DNA from: Cyclaneusma minus
Taxonomy: Eukaryota > Ascomycota > Leotiomycetes > Marthamycetales > Marthamycetaceae
Assembly (NCBI GenBank): GCA_037179335.1
Contig: JAKZHN010000056.1
Location: 62,001-126,000 of the forward strand
Length of the DNA stretch: 64,000 nucleotides
Direction: 5' to 3'
Below are positions 27,177 through 40,600 of the stretch, in pieces. The notes beneath the pieces are model-generated. The model ran no database searches and was not told the DNA's origin. It saw only the letters and a program-made list of their open reading frames with translations. Made by a program: the position numbers and the translations under genes. The first letter of the stretch is position 1, and every line of letters begins with the position of its first letter.

Positions 27177-27521
27177 TTAATTTAAGCCTAATAAATATTT
27201 TTTTACCAATTTTTTTGCTTTATTAATTTTTACCTTTTTTATTTTTTTTCCAATTTTTAATTCCATTCTTTTACGCCAAGCAATTAAAATAAAATATATT
27301 TTCATTTTTAATTTTATAGCAAAAACCCAAATTTTCCTTATTCGGCTATTAATTCCTTTTAATAACCAAATATTTCTATAGATATTAAAAGGAAATTTGC
27401 TAGCTATATTAAAATATATTAATTTAAAAAACATTATAATTTGCAAAAATTTAAAAAATATGATTTTATATTTTACCAATATTATAATTTTTATAATAAT
27501 AAAAAATGTCAGGGATTTCAA
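27177..27521 (-). pseudogene. Copia integrase core fragment
   Basis: An open stretch of 114 codons survives. It contains KIWVFAIKLKMKIYFILIAW and then RKRMELKIGKKIKKVKINKA. In Copia integrases this is the region ending in RTDNAKE/RTDNGGE. The expected catalytic Asp in that motif is replaced (KINKAKK), as is the earlier one (YFNIAS where HSDI would be expected). Length and order fit the family. It is non-functional and only part of a degraded polyprotein. Confidence 0.75.
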
Positions 27522-29461
27522 TCTCTTTTTTAAAACTAGTAATAAAATACAATTTATTAATTTTGGCTAAGCTTAAATAAGCTTATTTTCAATAAAATAA
27601 AATAAAGCATTATTTAACGGCTGTTTGCTATTGTTTTTTCCGATTTGCCTTTTTAATTGCTTTAGCCTTAATTGTTTTAGCCATTTTAATTTTGGTTTTA
27701 AATTAAATAGCTTTTACTATATTGGAAATTAGCGCCTTTTAAGCTATAATTAATAGCATTTTTTCTATTATAGCAATTAGCATATTTTATGTTATAGCAA
27801 TTGGTATATTCTATATTATAATAATTGGTATATTTAATATATTGTATTAAAATGCTTTTAAAAAATATATAAAAAATATATTTAAAGCTTTTTTAATTTT
27901 TATAATTTTGGTAAAAAAAATAGCAAAATAAAAAATAGCAATAAAAAATAATTGCTTAAGTATTAATGCCAATTTAGCTATTATGGTTATAAAATTTATA
28001 ATATATAAACCCTATTGCATAAATACTTTGAAAATAAAACTTTGGATATATTTGCCTTTAAAATATATACCATTTTAATTAAATTTACCTAAAAATCCTT
28101 TTTAATAAACTTTTCTGCCTAAAAGCAAATTTCCTCCCAAATATAAAATATATAAAATATTTTTAAGCAAGCATTTCCTATTTTATACCCTTATTAATAC
28201 AATGCCAACTTAATTTAAATATAATTTCCTTTCTTCTATTTTAACAGCTTTTCATTAATATAATTTTATAATTCTAAAAACAAAAACAAGCAATTATATA
28301 TAATATAATATCAAAATTTGAAATCCAAATAAAACAAGAAATTTTATCGGCAATGCCAATAAAATTTCAAATAATATATACCGTATTTTTTTTAAGCTTC
28401 AAAAAAATTAATCTTAATACTGCCCTTAATTATATAAGCCTTTTTCTTTTTAATTAAAATTTTTACCAAGCCGATTATTATAATATTTTAAATTACCTTT
28501 TAATTTATAAAAAGATAAAAATATTTCCAAATGCTATTATAGCCTTTTTAACTATATAGAAAATATTTAATTTAATTATAAAAAATCTTGCTACCCTTAT
28601 AGCTATTAATCTTAGCCCTATAAGGGATATTAGCAAGGCATTTATTCTATAATTTATCCTATAGATTAATAAATTGCTTCTTTTTGCATTTGCCTTTTTT
28701 ACCTAATTTTTATAAAGCAATAAAATAGGCAGCCTTTTTTTAAATTATAAAAAGACATTTGTTTTTCTTAGCAAATTTATTTTTTAAATAATATTTAAAT
28801 AATATTTATTTAATACTATATTTTTAAATATAATATATCTTGCTAAAAAGCATAATAATATAAAGAAAAATTAATATAAACTATTATATAAAATAAATTT
28901 AATTAAATAATTTAGCAGCGGATAATATCAAATTTAATCCAGAGTTTTTTAATAATAAAATTTAAGATTTATTTAAGATTGGCAGTTTAGTAAAACTGGA
29001 AATTTATAATAATGGTAAAAATCATAAAGAACTTTTTATCCAAAATATTTTAAGCGTTTATATAATAAATTTTAAAATTAATAGCGTTTTTATTTATTTA
29101 ATTAAAATAAATATAACTTTTACAAAAGGCTTTGGCAATATCTGCTTTATATTGCTTTTTTAAATTTTTATTTGCTCAAATGCAATTGAAATTTATAGCG
29201 TATTAATTAAAAATAATAATTATAATATACTAAATATTTTTATTTTTAAAAAGCATTTTTATTATAATAAATTATTTATAATAATTGGCGTAAATAAAAA
29301 TAAAAGCAGATTTTTTTAATTATAAACGTTTTATATACTAATAAATATAGTGAATATAATATTTAATTTATAAAAAAAGGCTAATTAAAATTAATAAATA
29401 TATCTGCTTAAAAAATAGAAATTTATTATTATTATTATTAATTTATAAATAAATTTGCAAA

Positions 29462-29682
29462 AGCACAGCGCTATACTAATAAATCATAGATTTTAAAAAT
29501 ATAGCGCTGCAAAATAAAAAAATGAAATATAAAAATACAATATTGCGCTAGAAATTAATTAAAGGCTTTAAAAATACAGCATTGCAAAGTTTTTGCTAAA
29601 AGTCTAAAAATACAATGATATAGGTTTTGCTTTAAAAATATAGCATTATAGAAATTTTAAAAATACAGCGCTATAGAGGTTT
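29462..29682. repeat. Degenerate repeats of TTTAAAAATACAGCGCTATAG
   Basis: Five to seven dispersed head-to-tail variants of a unit containing AAAAATACAGC and a GCGC or GCAT centre, separated by short spacers. It lies directly inside the 5' LTR of the Copia relic, so it could be part of the element leader. Confidence 0.6.
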
Positions 29683-29727
29683 TGTTTTTTTAATTATGCT
29701 AAAGTATATTGATAATTATAACCTATT

Positions 29728-29899
29728 TAAATTTAATATAGGCTGGACCTTTTAAATGTATTATATTTAAAAAAAGATTATTTTGGAATTTAAAAATATT
29801 ATACATTTCTCCCTCGCTTATACATACAAGGGTGGCGTGACCCCTTGTATATAACCAGGGTATTTTAGCAGGGGGTTAATTCGAACCATTAGGAGGGCA
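29728..29899 (-). repeat. Copia LTR, 5' copy relative to the minus-strand element
   Basis: Less mutated copy, with GGGTGGCGTGACCCCTTGTA at about 29830 and AGGAGGGCA at its end. The corresponding left copy reads A for most of these G and T for C. Confidence 0.8.
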
Positions 29900-32800
29900 T
29901 TTTAATAGCTTAATATTAAAATTGCTAAATATAATGATTTTAAATTGATTTTAAATAAGCTTTAATAAGGTATTATTATATCTATAATTTATAATTTATA
30001 ATTATAATTATGATTATAATTATAATAATTTTATATATTTGTCCGTATTTTCTAAAGCCTTATATAATATATTTAAAAACTAGCAATAAAAAAATTGCAA
30101 AGCTTATAATTTATATTTTTATTGCAAGCTTCCCGGCTATATTATCCAAGAATATAATAAAAAAAAGCAAGCCAATATTAGGAATAGTTGGGGTAAATTT
30201 GAAAATTATAATAATGGATTTAAAGGCCATAGTAATGAATTTAAAGGCCGTAATAATGGAAATTAAGGCTATAATTGGGGAAAATATAAAAATAGTGGCC
30301 GTAAAAAATATTAAAATCGCTTTTATATTTTGAATTAAAAGAATATTATTAAAATGGAAATTTTAAGCAAATTCCTTTTGCCGCTATTTATAATAACCAA
30401 AGGCCGGAACATGAATTTGTTTTAGCTTAATTTTCAATTAAAAAAGTTTATGGAATTAATTATAAATTAATATAGTATTTTTATAGTTTTAATGCTTAAA
30501 AAATAATGCTTTATTGAAATTATAATTTAATAAAAAAGATTGATTAATATTAATTAATATTCTATTGTTTCTTAAACGTATAATTCTTTTTATAATTTTT
30601 ATAATTAATAATAAATATTTATTAATTGGCTTTATTAATTGGGATTTTATTAAAAAATCTTATTTGCTTTTATTATAATCTTTTAAATGAAGGTAATTAA
30701 TATTAGCTAATAGCAAGCTAGCTTTATTAATTATAGAAATTCTGGTTGCGAAAATCGTTATTGATAATTATATCAAAAAATGGGTATTTTTTTAATAAGA
30801 TTATTGTTTTTAATTTTAATAATTTTTGGGTTTTTATAATTGGAATTTTATAATTTTAATATTAATTAAATAAAAAAGATCTTTTATTAAAAAATTAAAA
30901 ATTATATTAAAGCATATTTTTTATGTGGATATTAATTAGTATTATATTTTTTTAAAAAAACAATATTTTTATTAAAAAACCCAATATTATTTTAAAATAA
31001 TTATAAAATAAAGCAATTTTTAAGCCGATATTTTTTATATTTTTTAAATTGGTATTTTTTATATTAAATAGGTTAATTTCTAAATGGATATTTTCTATAT
31101 TTTTAAGCCGGTATTTTCTATGTTAAATAGGCTAATTTTTAAGCGGATATTTTTTGCATTTTTTAAAATATTATTTTTTATATTAAATAGGCCAATTTTT
31201 AAACGGATATGTTTTATATTTTATTTATTTATTAACCTTTTTTATACCTTATTAATTATAAAGGATAATAATAAAAAATTAATATACTTAGGAATAAAAA
31301 GTATTTCTTTTAAAATTAATTAGATTTTTATTTTAAAACAAAAATTTCATATTATTAAGAAAAATCCGAATTTGAAAAAACCCATAATAAAAGCCTATAT
31401 AATATGCAATAGCCTTTTAATTTTTTTTACCCCGCTAGAAAAATAATAAATAAAATCCGTATTATTATTAAAAAAATAGAAAAGGCATTATTTTTACTAT
31501 TAAATATATCCGTTTATACTTTTTAGCTAATCTTATTAATTTAAAGGTTTATTATAGCAAAATGCTTATTAAAACTAATAATTATAAAACAGTAATTATA
31601 AATAAAGCCTTTTATAAAAAGGTTTTTAATATAGTAAATTAAATATATAATAAACTAGTATATTTAGCCTTAGCTATATTATATAATGGCTTTTTAATTT
31701 TTATAATTATGCCTTTTCAATGTTTGGCGGTTATGTTTTTGGGCAAATAGCAATAGATTTTTTTATTTAGGAAATTATAAAATTGAATATAAAATTGAAT
31801 AATATTTCAAAGCTATAATTTATAAATTTTATTATTATATGAATTTTTAATAGTAAATAGAAATGGGCTAAAATAGAGTATTAGTCGTTGGCTGAATTTT
31901 TGAATTATAAAAGACTAAATAAAAGTTTGTTTTTTACCAGTATTCCTATGGCTTTAAACGACCAGTTTTAATTTTTTATGGGAAATAATTGTTTTGTTTT
32001 AATATTTTTAACTATTTTAAATTTAAAGATTTTGTTTTTTAAAATAATGAAATTGGCTTGAATAAATTTAAATACTCCAATATTCAAAAATCCAAATATT
32101 TCAATTTTCTTAGAATTTTTAAATGGCTAATTTAAAATAGTAATTTTGCCATCTTTTTTTTAAAAAAAAACAGCTAAATTTATATTAATTTGTTTTAGTG
32201 GTTATAAATACTTTAAATTCTTTTTTTCTGTTTTTTATAATATATATAAAAGTATTTGCAATTATTTGATTAATTTTCTTATTAAACAAATATTGATTTT
32301 TGGGTTTTGTACGCTTTTTAAATAGCTAAAAGGGATTATTAGCAGGAATTGGCTTTAGGAAATATTTCCTTAGGTATTTATAAGGTCGTTTGGCAAATTG
32401 CTTGATTTTCAAAATATCCGCATTATTATTAAAAGCTTTATTTTAATTCTTTTAATTAAAGTTTTTTTAAATAGGCTAATTTTTAATTTCCAAAGCAATT
32501 TTATTATTAACTAGTATAATTGCTTTTGGAAAGGCTATTCTAGCTAATTTAAAAAATCCAAAATCAATATTATTTTTTTCTGAAATTATAATTAATTTTA
32601 AATTAACTTTGGAATTATCAAATCTAAAAAATCTTTAATAATATTATTTTTAATAATTAAATAGGGCCTAATTAATATCGATTTAAATATTTTTGAATAT
32701 TTGGATATTTTTAAAATACAATTATAAGCATTTTTTAAAAAGCTTAAATAGGCCAATTCAGCTATTGTTTTTTCTATATATTAAAATTTTGGAATTCAAA

Positions 32801-33250
32801 AATAACTTTAATACAATTAATATATTAAGGCTATTTTTAGCATATAAAGCTTTTTAAATTAATATTTTAATATATATTTTTTAATTTTTTTTAATTCTTT
32901 TAATGATTTTATAAATGGCTTGGGCTTTTTTAATTATAAAGGGAAATAATGGGAAATTCTAGATAATTTTGAAATAAGTTTTATATATTAAAAGGATGGG
33001 CATTAATTCGTTAAAGCCGGCAATATTATTTAAAATTTTAATAATTATTTAAAAAATAAGTTTCAAGGTGTTGTTTTTTAATTTAGCCTTTATAATAATA
33101 TAAGCTTCTTTTAAAAAAATTATTTTGCCAATACTATAATATACTTTAATTGGGATTGAATTATACTAAATTTCCAATAAGTTAGCGTTTTATTTGAATT
33201 TTTAAAAAGCGACTTTATTTTTAGCGTTATAGCGAATAATATTTGGTGGA
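29900..33250. repeat. AT-rich relic DNA, no gene
   Basis: No coding remains recognised. Contains two imperfect tandem arrays: one with ATTTAAAGGCC at 30215-30280, and one at 31015-31225 of about 57-60 bp, three to four copies, each with TATTAAATAGGCYAATTTTTA. Confidence 0.6.
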
Positions 33251-33299
33251 CTTTAATATATATTAATTTATATTAATATAATTGTTTTTTAAATATGTT

Positions 33300-34700
33300 T
33301 TAATTTTATGGATTTGAGAAATTTGGCGGCGTTATAAAAAGTGCTATTATTAATAATATAAAGAATTTTGTATTTTTTAATCCAGATTATATTTATAGTA
33401 ATTAAATAATTAAATTTGAAATTTGTTTTGATTTTGAACTTGAATTATTTTGGCAATTTGCTATTTAATTGGCAATGATTGCAATATTTGATTAATTTTT
33501 TTTTGATTTTTTGGAATTAAATTGGTATTTAGCTTTTTGCAGAAGTTTGGCAAGTCTTTTAATAATTGGATGGCCGAACTTTTTATATAATTAATAGAGT
33601 TTAGATTTATTTAAATAATACTAAATAATTGGGTTTTTTAAATTAGAATATTTTTTCAAATTGTTAAATTTAATTTGAAGGCTATTTATATTTCTTTAAT
33701 ATATTAGAAAAAAAGTATTAGCTTTGCAAATATAAAATAGAATTATTCTAAATGGCAATTCTAGAATGATAGCTTTTATAATGCTAAGCTTTTCAATTTT
33801 AAATATAATACGGGCTTGGCCAGTTTTGCTAGTATTTAAATGAATATTAGAAACCAGCTGTTTTAGAGCTTAAATTTAAATATAGCCAGTTGTAAAAATA
33901 TATAATGCTTTAGTATTAATTATGATTTTTTAAAAGACTTTTAAAAAAATACCAATTTAAAAAGATAAATATTTAGCCTTGAATAAATTTTATAGAATAT
34001 TAAATAATTATTTGCTTATTTAAAATTAGTTTATAAAAACCTTGGCTTTAATTTTGGCTTTGGAATATATATATAGGGTAATAAATAATTGTTTATTTAT
34101 TTAGAGTTATTTTATAAAAGTTATAACTAGTAATTGCATATTTAATTGATTGCTCGATAAAAAGGAAAACCATTTTCGGTCCGTTAACCGGGCTCTAAAT
34201 TATTATAAAGCTCGTAAAGCTTATTGTTTTCTTTTGATTTTGATTATTTTTAAAAATGTTTTTTCAACTAAAATTTTCAATTATTTATTTTGTTTTATTA
34301 GAATTGTTATTCATTTTATTTGAGTATTCAGATTTGTTTTTGTTTTTGTATTTAGGCAAAAAAATATATAGAGCATTTTCGGTATAAGCCCTGTTTTTTT
34401 TATATAATTGTTTTTTAGGTATAAAAATTAATGGATTATAGTTTTTGAATTAATATTCGGGATTTCTATAGATTTAGTAGTATTTGATTGAATATTTTAA
34501 TTTGCTAGAGCTGAATTTGTTATTGAATTTGCCATTGCTGAATTTTAATTGATTCTGGAATTTCTGATTGGATTTGGAATTTTGATTGTTTTTGAAATTG
34601 CTTTGGCTAGAGTAATTCTAATAGTCCGGATTTTTATTATAGGTTCTATTTAAATAAAAGCCTAAAAAAGTTTTATTTTGAATACGAATTGAAAATTAAA
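33300..34700 (-). mobile_element. Probable second Copia relic (gag to integrase N-terminus)
   Basis: Minus-strand translation gives an Asn/Gln/Ser-rich stretch around 34500-34620 (NFKNNQNSKSNQKFQNQLKF), like the low-complexity part of a retrotransposon Gag. About 1 kb downstream, near 33570, is YKKFGHPIIKRLAKLLQKA, which resembles the Copia pre-integrase motif (RxGHPxxxxLxxL). Many stops are present. No LTRs were assigned, and the reverse-transcriptase part was not confidently seen. Confidence 0.45.
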
Positions 34701-37034
34701 AGTACGTATAAACTTTTTTAAATATTTCAGCGTTTTTTATTAAAATATATTTGCATTTCTTTATATTTTTGCAAATATTTATTAATTAATTTTAAGGTTT
34801 TTCTCTTTTTAATAAATAGCATTAAAACTTTGCTAAACTTTATATAGAGTATTAATTAAAACCTCCAAATATTTAATTTTGGATCTTTCAATATTCTTTT
34901 TTTTTAAATTTGTATTTTTTTACAAATTTAAATACTTTTAACGGCAATAAATAGTTTTAAAGTATTTTTTAATTATAGTGACTATGGTTTTAACATCCAA
35001 AATTTTACTAAATATCTTTGTTTAAATAGTGATTAACTGCTTTATGTTTTAATATATTAAAATAAATATAATAGAAATTATTTTAAAAAAATGCCAAATT
35101 TGGCAATATAACTTATAAAAATAACAAATTTAATTTTAAATATATTTTATATAATTCTGGTGTATTTTAAATTAAGATTATAAATATGAACTTTGGCCAA
35201 TTTAAATACCAATTTAAAAATAGTAATATTTATAAAAATATAATAGCTATTAATTATATTAGATAATAGTATTTAATTCAATCGCTTTATTAAATTAATA
35301 TAATTGAAAAACTTTACATATACATATTAATTTGGGGAAAAAACTATAATATGCTATATTGTAGATTGGCTTATACTATGCCGTATTAAACAAGCATGCT
35401 ATATTATAATATTAATTATACTATGCCAAAAATCTTAAAATAGGCATATTTAATTTTAAAATTTAATTTATTAATATTAAGGTTAATAGAATTTATAATG
35501 TTTTGCAATTTCTGCATATTTTAAACGCTGAGAATATTGTTTAAAAACTTTAAATTTGCTATTTAAAAATAAAAGCCGTTTTTAAATTTCTATTATTTTT
35601 TAATTATTTTTGCAAATTATTTAGCTATTTTTGGTTTTATAAAAGCTTTGTAAAATATAAAACAAAACCCTTATTTATTTGTATATTATAAAATATTAGC
35701 CAATTTTTTAAAAAGCGCTGGATATCTTTATCTGCCTTAGTAAATAAAATTTAATTGAAATTGTTAAAGGCATTTTTAAATCCAAGCTATAATGTTTTAT
35801 TTTGCTATTCCGCCTTTTTAAAGAAGCCAATTTTGAATTTTTTTTTTAAAAATTTTGTTTTATATAGGTCTCAGGGTTTTTTAAATTTAAATTAGCAAAA
35901 GAAAAATCCTTTTAAATAGCGGGGCTTTTAATTATAATTAATTTTTTTAATTTAAACTTGGAAAAAATAAAAGCTAAAATATTAAATGCTTTATAAATAT
36001 CCGTTAGAAATTAATATTAGCTATAGCTGAAAAATTCAATTAATTTAATAATTTTTGTTTTAATATTGCATTGGAAATTGGCGCAATAATAGAATTTTAA
36101 ATAACGGGCTTTAAAATTATAAATGGAGCTATAAATATTATAGTTTTTAAAGCTGGAAAAATTGGATTTTCTAAAATTGCAAAAATTGCGCTTTTTAAAA
36201 TTGCAAAAAAGATTGCAAAAATTACGCTTTTTAAAATTTCAAAAATTGAAATTGTAAAAAGAAAGGTATTTATAATAGTAAAAGGCGGGAATTCGAAGTA
36301 TTAAAAAATGGAATATTTAAAATAATAAAGAACGAAAAAAAGAAAAAGGGGTTTAAAGGCCATTGGCAGGATAGATTTGGAATTATTTAAAATTGCAAAA
36401 AACCTTGCAAAATTGCAGGCGCAAATTTATAAAATACAGATTTGAAAAGCGCAAATTTATAAAAGATAAATTTAAATGCTTTAAAGCTGCAAAATAAAAT
36501 AAAAAAACTTCAAAATTAAAATTTTGAAAAATTTTGCAGCTAGGAATAGCTATTGCAAAAAAAGAAAAAGGGGCACAGCTATAATTGGAATTGCGAAAAG
36601 AATTGCGGAAAGTTGCGCAATCTGGAGGGCGGGGTGTTTTAAAATTAAATAGCTGCGTAATAAATATAAATTGCTAATTTTGAATTGTGTAATTCCTATT
36701 TTTATTAAGCAAAGCAATAATTAATTGGTTTTTAATTTTTAAATTAATTATACAAATTCTATTTTTATTAGCCAAAGCAAAATTAAAATAAAAATTGTTA
36801 GTATAATTAAAAGTGCCGCGTAAATTCTATTTTTATTAAGCAAAATTCTTTTTTTCAAAAAACAATATAGCTATTTTATAATCCTTTAAAAAAGAATTAT
36901 TAATTAGTATTTATTCCTATAAAATCAGGGTAATGCATATATAAAAATAATAAATAAATTATATTAGCTATAAAAAAGGAAAAATAGCTAAAAGGCCGCT
37001 GAAAAGCTATAAATAATCTTTATAGCTGGCGCTA

Positions 37035-37130
37035 AGCTAATACTAATGTCCCGGGCACGGGGCTCGCGCCCCGGGCATAGGGCGCGTGCCAAGCATATAA
37101 CACGCGCCCGTGGCCTTAGGCAGGGATCCA
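37035..37130. repeat. GC-rich islet in the AT-rich block
   Basis: About 95 bp with runs such as CCCGGGCACGGGGCTCGCGC, CGCGTGCC and GGCCTTAGGCAGG, surrounded by nearly pure A/T. It begins with GGCGCTAAGC, a word also found in the 216-bp repeat (48783). It may be a remnant of the same short family that escaped RIP. Confidence 0.6.
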
Positions 37131-37194
37131 TACAAAAATAGCTAAACCATTAAATAATTTAATTCAAAAAAAGAGAAATAAATATAGGAAAAAG

Positions 37195-37640
37195 CTTAAT
37201 AAAATGCCTTTGATAAATTTAAGCAAGCATTTGTTTTTGTCCTAATTTTGGCCTTTTTTAATTATAGCAAATATATAGTTTTGAAAACAAATGCCTTAAA
37301 TTATATTTAAAAAGGAGTATTTTTTAATATAAAAATAATAGTATTTTGCGCCCTATGGTTTATTTTTTAAAAATTTATAATTTTGCTAAATGCAATTATA
37401 AAATTTATAATAAGGAATTTTTGGCTATAATTAAATATTTGGAAAAATGGAGATTAGAAATTTGAAAATTATTAAAGAAAATGGAAATTTAAATTGATTA
37501 TAATAATTTGAATTATTTTATAATAATAAAGCAGCTAAATTAAAAATAAGTCTATTGGTTTGAATTTCTTTTCGGCTTTAATTTTAAAATTATTTATAAA
37601 TTTGAATTTTAAGCAATTAAATTAAATGCATTAAACAGGC
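37195..37640 (+). mobile_element. Ty3/Gypsy pol relic (end of RT and RNase H)
   Basis: The plus strand reads DKFKQAFVFVLILAFFNYSK and then YIVLKTNALNY, matching the Gypsy stretch that ends in xETDAS with Asp to Asn. After a one-base frame change it reads RPMVYFLKIYNFAKCNYKIY, then NKEFLAIIKYLEKW, and further on IDYNNLNYF and FEFLFGFNFKIIYKF. These follow the Gypsy RNase H sequence (NYxIYDKELLAI, TDHKNLxYF, SxFxFxIxYRPG). Integrase-like remains may follow up to about 38300. Interrupted and dead. No LTRs assigned. Confidence 0.8.
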
Positions 37641-40600
37641 TTTTAAAAGACCAATTTCAATATATTAAAAATAAAAGGCTGAAATATAAATTAAAAATAT
37701 TATTATCGAAATTTAGATTTTTATTTAAAGCCTTATATAATTTAATAACGAAAGAAATTTACCTTGCTCCAATATTAATTCCAAATTTTAAAAGGGATTT
37801 AAAAAAAACCTATTAGAATTTTTTTTAAATAAGCCTATAAAATATTAAATATTGCAATATTTGCGCTAATAGCTCTAAGAAATAAGAATTTTAAGACCTG
37901 GTTAAAAAAATTATATTTGATTTTTAAAAAATAAATATTTGATTTTTTTATTTGAAAAAAAAGGATTATATTAAAAGGTTTAAAAAATGGACCGGATATA
38001 AATACCCTTTAATATATTTAATTTGGTAATTTAAATTATTTATATATATTATTTAATAGCCTTAGCCGGATATTTAGGAAAAATTAAAATTTTAGCCAAT
38101 ATTAGCCAATATTATTAATAGCCAAGAATATTAAAGAATATAGTAAAACATATTAAGAAATGTAAATTTTATAATAGAATTAAAGCATTGAAATTATTAT
38201 TTCCAAGATGATTGCAATCCCTATTAATATTATTTAAAATTTGATTAAATATATTTATGGATTATATTATCCATTTGCAACGCCATTTTTTATCGCTAAA
38301 AGGGCCTGGTGCTTTGCTATCGCTAACCTATTGCGGACCAATTATAAATAAAAGCCCCTGCTTTATACCTGCTTGCAATATACGCAATAGCTATTAAGTT
38401 TTTATAATTGGCGCCGCAATAAATTAGCAATATGCTTTTAATAAGCAATTTTTTATTTAGCTATTTATAATATATATAATTTGCATTAAGCAGTTTTTTT
38501 ATTTTATATATATTTAAAGGCTTATAAATTAATATAAATTCAAGGCCATTTATTATTATATTTAAAAATATAAAATATAGTATAATATTTAAAATAAAAT
38601 ATTATCGTTTTTCAGCTATAATAAGATTCCAATATTTATATTATAATAGCCTTATTTATATTTTTTTGCATAGCCGCTTTTTTTTATATTTTTGCGGCTA
38701 GAATTGCGCTTAGTATATTTTGCGCTTTAATTAGCAGCCGCTTTTTTAGCCTTTTTGGGATTAAAGCTTTATTCGGCGTATTTTTATTGCCCGTTTTTTT
38801 AAGATATGCTTTTTTTATTTTTTTCAGCTTTTTTGCTTATTATATTATAATTTTAATCGCCGCTCACTTTTTTTAAATAAAAAGAAATTTAATATTGGTT
38901 TTAATTAATATAATTATTAATATATTGAAGCAAGGTTATATTCATAATATTATTAAAATTCCCGAATATAATAGAAATGCTTTATATTATATTTTTTAAA
39001 TTGTAAAATCAATATATATTTAAATTATTATTTGGTTTATTAAATGGTTTATTTAGCTTAATTATTTTATATATAAAATTTAAAACTTTATTTTTATTTT
39101 TAAATCTATAAATACTAATAAATATATTTATATAGCTGCAAAACCTATATTTTTTATTATTAACAATTCTTTTTAAATTATGAACTCTTATAATAATTGT
39201 TAGCTTTCCTATAATTTTATTATTTAACACCCTTTATTCAATTTCTTAATCCAATAATAATTTTTTTAAGTTTTTTTTAAGTTTTCTTTATTTTAGCGTA
39301 TAATTTGTTTTTTAAATCCGTTTGCAATATTTACTTGCTTTATATTTTTGAAAAAAGCAAAAATTAAATAGGATATTACCGCATTTAATTTAAATTAATA
39401 AAGCATTTATAAGCATTAAATTTTATTTATTTAATATTATTTTTTTCTTTATAATTTATTTTTTTATTATTTATTCCTTTACGCTTTCGCTGGATAAATA
39501 AAGCAAATATATTATAAAAATTAATAAGCCCTAAATATTGCTTTTTTAAGCCTGCTATAATTATGCTTTTTATTTGAAATCCCATTAAATCTAGCTATTA
39601 ATATTGCGTTTTATTTAATATACCCTAGTTAATTTACTTTAAATTTACTAATATTAATCCTATATATATTGATTAATCCCTAGTAATTTTTTTAAGCTTA
39701 GGCTTTTTTAGAAGCAATTTTATATATAATTTATTATGGCCCAAAAAAGCTTAAATTTTAATTTATTTTAAATGTTTCCCAAAAACCTGGTTCTTTTAAT
39801 TATTATTTTTATTTAAATATTTCCAGCCTATTTTATTTATTCTATATATTATTTTAAAAGGCTCAATATTAACGCCTTTTAAAATACCATATTTTTAAAT
39901 ATATAGCATATAATAATATAAGGTATAAAATATTAAATAATTAAATTTTCCTAGTATAGGTTTTACCCTCGCTTTATATTATACTATAAAAAACCGCTTT
40001 ATAATATTAATTTAATAAATTATATAATAAAAATATTTTAGTATTTAATTATTATATAAAAGATAATACATAATTGTTACAAAATCAATTACGATTTAAA
40101 TATAATATATAATATCCGGCGATAGCTTTAATAATAGCGCAATTATTAGCAGAAAACTTTTCCTAATTTATTATTGCTTTTGTTTGCTATTATAAAATAG
40201 CGCTGTATAAAAGCCAATGCTTTAGTTTAATATAATTTAATATTTAAACAAATTTTCTATTAAATTAAATTGTTTTTATTATTATTATATAAAATATTAT
40301 TTTTATTTAGCTTTTTTTTTGCTTTAGCTTTGGCTTACTTTATTATTGCAATTTTATTAATATATATTTTTATTGCAATTTTAATATTTTTAAGCATTTT
40401 ATATATTATATTTTTATAGAATTTATATAATATATTTATTATTATATATTTATTAATTACGTTTTTTTTAAATACGCTCGCGTTTTTATTTTATAATTTA
40501 ATTTTGCATTAATTTATAAATCTATAAAAACTATAAAGAATTTAAAAATAATAATAATTTTGTTTTTAATATTTTATAAATTAGGTATTGCTGATTTATT

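Larger units (their letters stand above)
24210..29899 (-). mobile_element. Ty1/Copia retrotransposon relic with both LTRs
   Basis: Direct repeats at 24210-24378 and 29728-29899 (about 170 bp, starting TGAATCC or TAAATTT and ending CA) flank a 5.3-kb interior. The size is normal for Copia. Minus-strand translation gives, in Copia order, an integrase core (27177-27521) and then a reverse transcriptase (about 26270-25540). RIP has changed acidic residues to Asn and Lys and created stops, so the element is dead. No target-site duplication is recognisable. Confidence 0.85.

Noticed and set aside
30010..30333. 107-codon plus-strand frame
   Set aside because: Low-complexity Ile/Lys translation, including a short tandem repeat; no recognisable domain.
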